DNA from: Acidobacteria bacterium UBA2161
Lineage (GTDB): Bacteria; Acidobacteriota; Vicinamibacteria; Vicinamibacterales; UBA823
Length of the DNA: 64,000 bases
NCBI GenBank assembly: GCA_002328835.1
Contig: DCWN01000041.1
Coordinates: forward strand, 29,661 to 93,660
Direction: 5' to 3'
Of this stretch, positions 59,219-64,000 are shown one piece after another. Under the pieces are notes generated by a model. That model was not told where the DNA came from. It ran no database searches and saw only the letters and a program-made list of their open reading frames with translations. The translations under genes and the position numbers were made by a program. Numbering within the stretch: position 1 is the stretch's first letter; each line of letters starts with the position of its first letter.

Positions 59219-60181
59219 CTATCGCTTCTGGAAGTGATCGATCACGCGGGTGAGGATCTCGGACAGCTGAACCTTCGGCTCGTACCCAGTCAGCGTCTGG
59301 AGCTTCGTGATGTCGGGCACGCGTCGTGGCATGTCCTCGAACCCGGCTTCGTACGCTTCGTCGTACGGGATCGTCACGATGTCGGACGGGCTCCCGGTCA
59401 TCGCCTTGATCTGCTCGGCCAGTGCGAGAATGGAAATCTCCTCGCCGTTGCCGATGTTGAACACCTCGCCCACCGCCTTCGGCTCGGCAATCAGCTGCAT
59501 CAGCGCGTCCACGACGTCGCCAACGTAGGTGAAGCTGCGGGACTGTGAGCCGTCGCCGAACACCGTGATCGGGTGTCCGGCGAGGGCCTGCCGCACGAAG
59601 TTCGGCACCACCATGCCGTACTGGCCAGTCTGCCGCGGCCCGACGGTGTTGAACAGCCGAACGACGATGACCGGAAGCTTCTTTTCCTTCCAGTACGCCA
59701 GCGCGAGGAACTCGTCGATCGCCTTGCTGCAGGCGTAGGCCCAGCGGTGCTTCCAGGTGGCGCCCAGCCTGAGATCGGCGTCCTCCTTGAACGGGATCTC
59801 GGTCGACTTGCCGTACACCTCCGAGGTCGAGGCGACGACCACGAGCTTCTTCTTCTTGTTGGCCAGCGTCAGCACGACTTCCGTGCCATGCACGTTGGTT
59901 TCGATCGTGTGAACCGGCGCCTCGACGATCAGCTTGACCCCGACCGCGGCCGCCAGATGGAAGGCGACGTCACAGCGGTCGATCTGTTCGGCGAGCAGTG
60001 GCTCGTTCGTGATCGAGTCGATCGTGTACTGGAAACCGTCTCGACCCTTGAGATGCTCGATGTTCTCGATCGATCCGGTGGAGAGGTTGTCGATGACCTC
60101 GACGCCATGGCCGGCGTCGAGCAGCGCTTCCGCGAGATGGGATCCAATGAAGCCCGCTCCGCCCGTGATCAGCGCGCGCAC
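59219..60181 (-). CDS. NAD-dependent nucleotide-sugar epimerase/dehydratase
   Basis: A 320-residue short-chain (extended SDR) enzyme. It has GGAGFIGSH at residues 7-15, DNLSTG, HLAAAVGV, the Ser/Tyr/Lys triad (STSEVYG and YACSK) and RLFNTVGPRQ with FTYVGDVVDAL. It resembles UDP-glucose 4-epimerases and UDP-glucuronate decarboxylases; the exact sugar is undecided. GTG 60181 lies 6 nt after a TAGAAT box with no ribosome-binding site. Confidence 0.88.
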   Translation of the reverse strand: MRALITGGAGFIGSHLAEALLDAGHGVEVIDNLSTGSIENIEHLKGRDGFQYTIDSITNEPLLAEQIDRCDVAFHLAAAVGVKLIVEAPVHTIETNVHGTEVVLTLANKKKKLVVVASTSEVYGKSTEIPFKEDADLRLGATWKHRWAYACSKAIDEFLALAYWKEKKLPVIVVRLFNTVGPRQTGQYGMVVPNFVRQALAGHPITVFGDGSQSRSFTYVGDVVDALMQLIAEPKAVGEVFNIGNGEEISILALAEQIKAMTGSPSDIVTIPYDEAYEAGFEDMPRRVPDITKLQTLTGYEPKVQLSEILTRVIDHFQKR

Positions 60182-60187
60182 TGCGTC

Positions 60188-60193
60188 ATTCTA
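60188..60193 (-). promoter_or_regulatory. -10 box for a leaderless epimerase transcript
   Basis: TAGAAT on the minus strand followed by 6 nt and GTG 60181. It lies between the YchF-like stop and this start. Confidence 0.4.
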
Positions 60194-61267
60194 TCACGTC
60201 GCAAAGCGGTAGGTGATGATGTCGCCGTCGCGCACGACGTACTCCTTGCCCTCGAGGCGCATGCGACCGTGTTCTCGACACGCCGCCAGTGAGCCGTGCT
60301 CGATGAAGTCGGTGTAGGGCACTACCTCGGCGCGGATGAAGCCACGTGAGAGGTCGGTGTGGATCTCACCAGCTGCGTCCTGCGCCACGGTGCCGCGTGG
60401 CACCGTCCACGCGCGACACTCCTGCTCGCCGACGGTGAAGAACGAGATGTAGCCCAGCAGTTCGTAGCTGGCCCGGATGATGCGATCGAGACCCGATTCG
60501 GTGAGGCCGAGATCGGCGGAAAAGGCCGACGCGGCCTCTTCGTCGAGTTGGGCAATTTCCAGTTCGATTTTCGCGCAGACGCCCACGGCCTGCGCCCCGG
60601 CGTCCGACAGGACTGTCTGGAGTCCGGATGCCGCACCGGCCAGGCCGTCGGGGAGGTCGGCTTCGTCCAGATTGTTCACGACGAGCAGCGGCTTCGCCGA
60701 GAGGAACTGAAAGCCGCGGAGACGTTTGGTCGCCGGGGCGTCGAGGCTGAGCCGGCGTAGCGGTATACCGGCTTCGAGCGCCGCCTGGCATTCGCGCAGG
60801 ACGGCCTGTTCGGCGCGGAGGCCGTCGTCGGGTCGTTTCTTCAGATCCTGGTCGAGTCGACCGAGCCGGCGCTCGGCCACGCCGAGGTCGGCCAGGATCA
60901 GTTCCTCCTCCATCGTGCGTGCGTCGCGCTCCGGGTCGACACTGCCGGAGGTGTGCGGCACCCGTTCGTCACGGAACGACCGCACCACGTGGAGGAGTGC
61001 GTCGGCCTCCCGGAACGCGGCGATGTCCAGGAGCGACCGGGTCCCGCCGTGGCCGGCCATCTCGGCCAACTCCACGGTGGCCGGCACCCGTTTCTTCGGC
61101 TGGACGAGCTCGACGAGCCGATCGAGCCGGGGTTCGGGCACCCGCGCGACGCCGACGTGCGCTTCGGTCCGCCGCGACCCGTCGGGGCCGTCGGCCGAGT
61201 TCGTCATCAACTGGAAGAGTGTCGTCTTGCCGACCGAGGGGAATCCGATGAGGGCCGCACGCAACAT
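60194..61267 (-). CDS. YchF/Obg-like GTPase (divergent)
   Basis: A 357-residue P-loop NTPase of the YchF kind. G1 is GFPSVGKTT near the N-terminus. The G3 region reads AEMAGHGG instead of the usual DxAG-type, and G4 is the YchF-like NNLDE. A coiled-coil insert (about 125-175) precedes a C-terminal TGS/DUF933 domain (RAWTVPRGTVAQDAAGEIHTDLSRGFIRAEV region). YchF proteins bind ATP and ribosomes. Several G-motif changes mark this as a divergent branch rather than the universal YchF. ATG 61267 begins it. Confidence 0.82.
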   Translation of the reverse strand: MLRAALIGFPSVGKTTLFQLMTNSADGPDGSRRTEAHVGVARVPEPRLDRLVELVQPKKRVPATVELAEMAGHGGTRSLLDIAAFREADALLHVVRSFRDERVPHTSGSVDPERDARTMEEELILADLGVAERRLGRLDQDLKKRPDDGLRAEQAVLRECQAALEAGIPLRRLSLDAPATKRLRGFQFLSAKPLLVVNNLDEADLPDGLAGAASGLQTVLSDAGAQAVGVCAKIELEIAQLDEEAASAFSADLGLTESGLDRIIRASYELLGYISFFTVGEQECRAWTVPRGTVAQDAAGEIHTDLSRGFIRAEVVPYTDFIEHGSLAACREHGRMRLEGKEYVVRDGDIITYRFAT

Positions 61268-61416
61268 CGCGAGTTCGAGCGCAATTCCGGGCGTTAGATG
61301 AGGTCTGACGAGGTGGCCGATGGTAACACGGCGCCCTGGACCGGCCGAGTTTTCGCCTCGAACCCCACCGCAGGCGAATATTTATCGTAAGTCATTGAGC
61401 TATCAGATTTTATGTG

Positions 61417-61445
61417 TTGACAGTTTCCGGCCCTTTTCCTACGAT
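61417..61445 (+). promoter_or_regulatory. Sigma-70-type promoter of the dcw cluster
   Basis: TTGACA (61417-61422), a 17-bp spacer and TACGAT (61440-61445). The predicted start near 61452 lies within the MraZ repeats. Confidence 0.75.
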
Positions 61446-61449
61446 TGCG

Positions 61450-61474
61450 GTGGATTCTTGTGGAGTTCTGTGGA
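61450..61474 (+). promoter_or_regulatory. MraZ operator: three GTGGA repeats at 10-bp spacing
   Basis: GTGGA at 61450, 61460 and 61470. MraZ is known to bind tandem TGGG-type pentamers with 10-bp periodicity in its own promoter. The repeats overlap the predicted start point, as expected for repression. Confidence 0.7.
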
Positions 61475-61482
61475 GTTATTGG

Positions 61483-61923
61483 GTGCTTAGAGGGAACTTC
61501 TCGGCGAAGATAGATGACAAGGGTAGACTCAAGATTCCGTCTGCCTTTCGGGTCTGGATGGAGAAGCGCCACGGCGCCGATCTGTTCCTGACCAGCGTGT
61601 CGGGCGAATCCGTCCGCATCTATCCGCTGCCGGTGTGGGAGGCGATCGAGGCCAAGCTGGCCCAGGTCCCGTCCACCCATCCGTCCCGCGTCAGGTTTTT
61701 CGACCGGGTCAACTACTTCGGACAGCCCGCTGAATTCGATCGGCAAGGACGGGTGTCGATTCACGCCCGGCTCCGCGACTCGGCGTCGATGACCGGCGAG
61801 GTCGACGTCTTCGGACAGTACGACTACCTCGAGATCTGGAATCACGACCGCTTCGTCGCGAAGCTGCAGCGCGAGCCGTTCTCCGACGACGATGCGCGCG
61901 CGCTTGCGGAGTTCGGAATCTGA
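61483..61923 (+). CDS. mraZ: Transcriptional regulator MraZ
   Basis: AbrB-like ring-forming DNA-binding protein that represses the dcw cluster. The 146-residue protein has two SpoVT-AbrB repeats (LRGNFSAKIDDKGRLKIPSAFR region and YFGQPAEFDRQGRVSIHARLR region). GTG 61483 is chosen: it follows GGAG at a suitable distance and starts the first repeat; the longer frame upstream lies over the promoter. The stop overlaps rsmH as TGATG. Confidence 0.94.
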   Translation: MLRGNFSAKIDDKGRLKIPSAFRVWMEKRHGADLFLTSVSGESVRIYPLPVWEAIEAKLAQVPSTHPSRVRFFDRVNYFGQPAEFDRQGRVSIHARLRDSASMTGEVDVFGQYDYLEIWNHDRFVAKLQREPFSDDDARALAEFGI

Positions 61924-62816
61924 TGGCGGAGGTGCCGCACATTCCTGTGTTGAGCGCGGAGGCCATGGGCTACATGGCGCCCGAGCGGGGAGGCCTGTTC
62001 GTCGACTGCACCATTGGTGCGGGTGGTCATGCGCGAGCGCTCATGGCCGGTGGCGCGACGCGCCTCCTGGGGCTCGACCGCGACCGGCACGCTCTGGCGT
62101 GCGCGGCCCAGTCATTGGCGGCGTGGCGAGACCGCGTCGACCTCGTCCACGCCGATTTCCACGAGCTCGACGCGGTGCTCGATGCCCGAGGTATCGCGAG
62201 AATCGACGGAGCCATCGCCGACCTCGGCGTGTCGTCGATGCAGTTGGAGGGTGACGGGCGGGGGTTCAGCTTCAAGCGGGACGAGCCGCTCGACATGCGG
62301 ATGGATCAGTCAGCGGGTGCCACGGCGGCGGAACTGATCCGCGAGACGTCGGAAACCGAGCTGGCCGACGCGATCTTTCGTTACGGCGAGGAGCGCCACT
62401 CGCGCCGGATCGCCCGAGCCATCGTCGCGACTCGGCGCGATGCACCCGTCGAGACGACTGGCCAACTCGCCGCCATCGTCCGACGCGCGATGCCCAACCG
62501 CGGTTGGCGTCGGATCGATCCGGCGACCCGCACCTTCCAGGCGATCCGCATCTGGGTGAACCGGGAACTGGACGGCCTCGCGACAGCCCTCGAGGTGATC
62601 TGCCGGCGCTTGGCTGCCAACGCCCGCGTGGTCGTCGTGTCGTTCCACTCGCTGGAGGACCGGATCGTCAAACAGACGTTCCGCGCGCTCGGACGTGGCC
62701 ACGAGGCCATCATCCGCATTCTGACCAAGCGCCCGCTCGTGGCGAGTGATGACGAGCGCGATCGAAATCCCAGAGCCCGGAGCGCCAAGCTTCGAGCGGC
62801 GGAGCGCATCGCATGA
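61923..62816 (+). CDS. rsmH: 16S rRNA (cytosine(1402)-N4)-methyltransferase
   Basis: SAM-dependent methylation of C1402 in the ribosomal P site. The 297-residue protein has HIPVLSAEAMGYM, the SAM loop DCTIGAGGHARALM, GLDRDRHAL, DLGVSSMQL and RTFQAIRIWVNREL, ending in the family's PRARSAKLRAAER. Second gene of the dcw cluster. Confidence 0.96.
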   Translation: MAEVPHIPVLSAEAMGYMAPERGGLFVDCTIGAGGHARALMAGGATRLLGLDRDRHALACAAQSLAAWRDRVDLVHADFHELDAVLDARGIARIDGAIADLGVSSMQLEGDGRGFSFKRDEPLDMRMDQSAGATAAELIRETSETELADAIFRYGEERHSRRIARAIVATRRDAPVETTGQLAAIVRRAMPNRGWRRIDPATRTFQAIRIWVNRELDGLATALEVICRRLAANARVVVVSFHSLEDRIVKQTFRALGRGHEAIIRILTKRPLVASDDERDRNPRARSAKLRAAERIA

Positions 62817-63205
62817 GTACTCGGCGAACCGACTACGCGGTCAAGAAGGGTGTGAGCAATCGGTCGATTGTTCGCGAGGTCGACGAAACGCGGCAGCGCG
62901 AACTCTGGCGGTCGCTTGGCGTGGGCGGGCTGCTGGTCGCGGTGCTGCTGTTCTCCGCGTGGCAGCACTTCGAGTTGCTCCGCCATGGCTATCGGGTCGA
63001 GCAGATGCAGCAAGAGCGCGCCGAGGAGGAGGAGATCAACCGGCATCTGCGGCTGGAGATCGAAACGCTGCGGTCGCCCAAGCGGATCGAGCAGATCGCG
63101 ACGGAGAGGCTGAACCTGGTGGCCCCCAGCCAGGAGGAAGCGGTGATCATCGAGCGCGTCACGCCGGCGTCGCCGGCGGGGCGCGGCGTCGTGGCAGCCC
63201 GTTAA
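62813..63205 (+). CDS. ftsL: Cell division protein FtsL
   Basis: A 130-residue bitopic protein. A charged N-terminus is followed by one membrane segment (about residues 34-50; LGVGGLLVAVLLFSAW) and a periplasmic coiled coil (QMQQERAEEEEINRHLRLEIETL), ending LNLVAPSQEEAV. In the divisome FtsL joins FtsB and FtsQ to activate FtsWI. Identity rests on topology and position between rsmH and ftsI. It overlaps rsmH by 4 bp. Confidence 0.85.
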   Translation: MSTRRTDYAVKKGVSNRSIVREVDETRQRELWRSLGVGGLLVAVLLFSAWQHFELLRHGYRVEQMQQERAEEEEINRHLRLEIETLRSPKRIEQIATERLNLVAPSQEEAVIIERVTPASPAGRGVVAAR

Positions 63206-63217
63206 CCGGGGAGTCCA

Positions 63218-64000
63218 TTGGCCGAACGGGGATCACGCAAGCACCGAAAGCGGCGGGGGGCACGTGCGCCCGGAAGCCTGTTCGCGCATCTCGATGCGAC
63301 CGACGCCCACGGCGCGGCGGCCGGCCTCGCGTGGCGTCAGACGATGCGGCGCCGCGTTCTGGTGGTGGCGGTGGGCCTGGCGCTGTGGACCGCCGGCATC
63401 GAGACCCGCCTGCTGTTCCTGCAAGTCTGGCAGTTCGACGACATGGTGGCGCGCGCGGAGCGGCAGCAGCTGCGTACGGTTGCGACGCCGGCCAAGCGCG
63501 GAGAGGTCCTCGATCGCCATGGCCGCGTGCTGGCCGTCAGTGCCTACGCGGATTCGATCTACGCCGTTCCGGCCGAGATCAGCGAGCCCGAGCGGATCGG
63601 CCGCCTGCTGTGTGAGGCACTCGAGGAATGCTCCGAGGCGTTTCGCGATCGTCTGGTCGAGCGCCTGCGCGGCGATCGCGCCTTCGCCTACGTGCGCCGG
63701 CAGGTGTCGCCTCGCGAGGCGGCGCGCGTCGCCGACCTCGGCCTCGACGGCGTCGGCTTCCTGAAAGAGCATCGGCGGTTCTATCCGAACCGCGAACTAG
63801 CGGCTCACGTGCTCGGCTACGTCGGCATCGACAATCAGGGCCTGCACGGCATCGAATCGACCTACGACGAGCAGATCCGAGGCCGGCCCGGCCAGACCCT
63901 GATTCAGACCGATGCGCGCCGGCGCGCGTTCAGCCGGCTGGACCGTCCGCCCACCAGCGGAGCCACACTCGAACTGACGATCGACGAGTACCTCCAGCAC
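63218..64000 (+). CDS. ftsI: Penicillin-binding protein FtsI (PBP3), 3' end missing
   Basis: The first 261 codons of a division transpeptidase; the rest is outside the window. A basic cytosolic lead is followed by one membrane anchor (RRVLVVAVGLALWTAGIETRLLFL) and the pedestal domain with the conserved KRGEVLDRHGRVLAVSA. Then come the YPNRELAAHVLGYVGIDNQGL segment and GATLELTIDEYLQ, which leads into the transpeptidase domain. TTG 63218 is the likely start, after GGGGAG. The catalytic SxxK lies beyond base 64000. Confidence 0.9.
   Translation, partial: MAERGSRKHRKRRGARAPGSLFAHLDATDAHGAAAGLAWRQTMRRRVLVVAVGLALWTAGIETRLLFLQVWQFDDMVARAERQQLRTVATPAKRGEVLDRHGRVLAVSAYADSIYAVPAEISEPERIGRLLCEALEECSEAFRDRLVERLRGDRAFAYVRRQVSPREAARVADLGLDGVGFLKEHRRFYPNRELAAHVLGYVGIDNQGLHGIESTYDEQIRGRPGQTLIQTDARRRAFSRLDRPPTSGATLELTIDEYLQH

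Noticed and set aside
61450..61484. Short direct repeats as a CRISPR-like array
   Set aside because: Pentamers at 10-bp spacing in the mraZ promoter are an MraZ operator, not a CRISPR.

Overview
This is a GC-rich, gene-dense stretch of bacterial chromosome. I infer a member of the Acidobacteriota, probably Vicinamibacteria-like. The main pointer is a pair of secreted von Willebrand A proteins at 33.8-35.7 kb that match the lineage-typical 'acidobacterial VWFA-related' family. A Gram-negative envelope is indicated by Pal, a TolC-type outer membrane protein and RseP. I saw no rRNA, tRNA, CRISPR array or insertion sequence. Both ends cut genes: the 3' end of pal at base 1 and the 5' part of ftsI at base 64000.

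Layout. 0-13 kb holds pyrimidine synthesis in three blocks: pyrK-pyrD-pyrF (minus, followed by a small glutaredoxin-like gene), pyrR-pyrB-pyrC plus a pyrE-like phosphoribosyltransferase (plus, behind a leader with a PyrR-binding motif), and a separate canonical pyrE. Together they cover UMP synthesis from carbamoyl phosphate; carA and carB are not here. Between them lie a membrane phosphodiesterase-like protein, a DUF2400/TIGR02757-type protein, a glycosyltransferase and a TolC-like protein. 13-20 kb is an envelope/isoprenoid run: truA, uppS-cdsA-dxr-rseP and an M28 peptidase. 20-26 kb is mixed: a TPR protein, a MATE exporter, a HAD phosphatase, ispG, a small helix-hairpin-helix protein, two SRPBCC proteins and a beta-carbonic anhydrase. 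26-34 kb is a haem cluster on the minus strand: ccsA/hemX-like, hemA, hemC, a cobA-hemD fusion, hemB and hemL, i.e. the C5 route from glutamyl-tRNA to uroporphyrinogen III with a siroheme/corrin branch point.

34-47.5 kb holds two VWFA proteins, then a divergent energy block: nuoA-C-D-H-J-K-L-M-N (no nuoB, E, F, G or I) followed by atpZ/atpI-like genes, atpB and atpE (no F1 genes). 47.5-61 kb contains an EamA permease, a dynamin-like GTPase, a Crp/Fnr regulator behind a structured intergenic region, a fused alpha-beta 2-oxoacid dehydrogenase E1, a cupin, a rhomboid protease, murJ, an ECF sigma factor with a novel-looking partner, a YqeY protein, a secreted proline-rich protein, a nucleotide-sugar epimerase and a YchF-like GTPase. 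From 61.4 kb the division/cell wall (dcw) cluster begins: mraZ-rsmH-ftsL-ftsI.

The most notable candidate system is at 56.7-58.0 kb. An ECF sigma factor overlaps by 4 bp a gene whose product joins an anti-sigma-type zinc finger (HxxxCxxC) to a complete O6-alkylguanine-DNA alkyltransferase. This suggests a sigma/anti-sigma switch driven directly by DNA alkylation, analogous in logic to Ada but built from different parts. Other notable signals are a recurrent leaderless-transcript geometry (a -10-like box 6-7 nt before the start codon in six genes), a PyrR-type leader whose hairpin covers the ribosome-binding site of a coupled leader ORF, an anti-Shine-Dalgarno hairpin in front of the Crp-like gene, a 160-bp inverted-repeat element between ccsA and hemA, and a c-subunit with sodium-type ligands.
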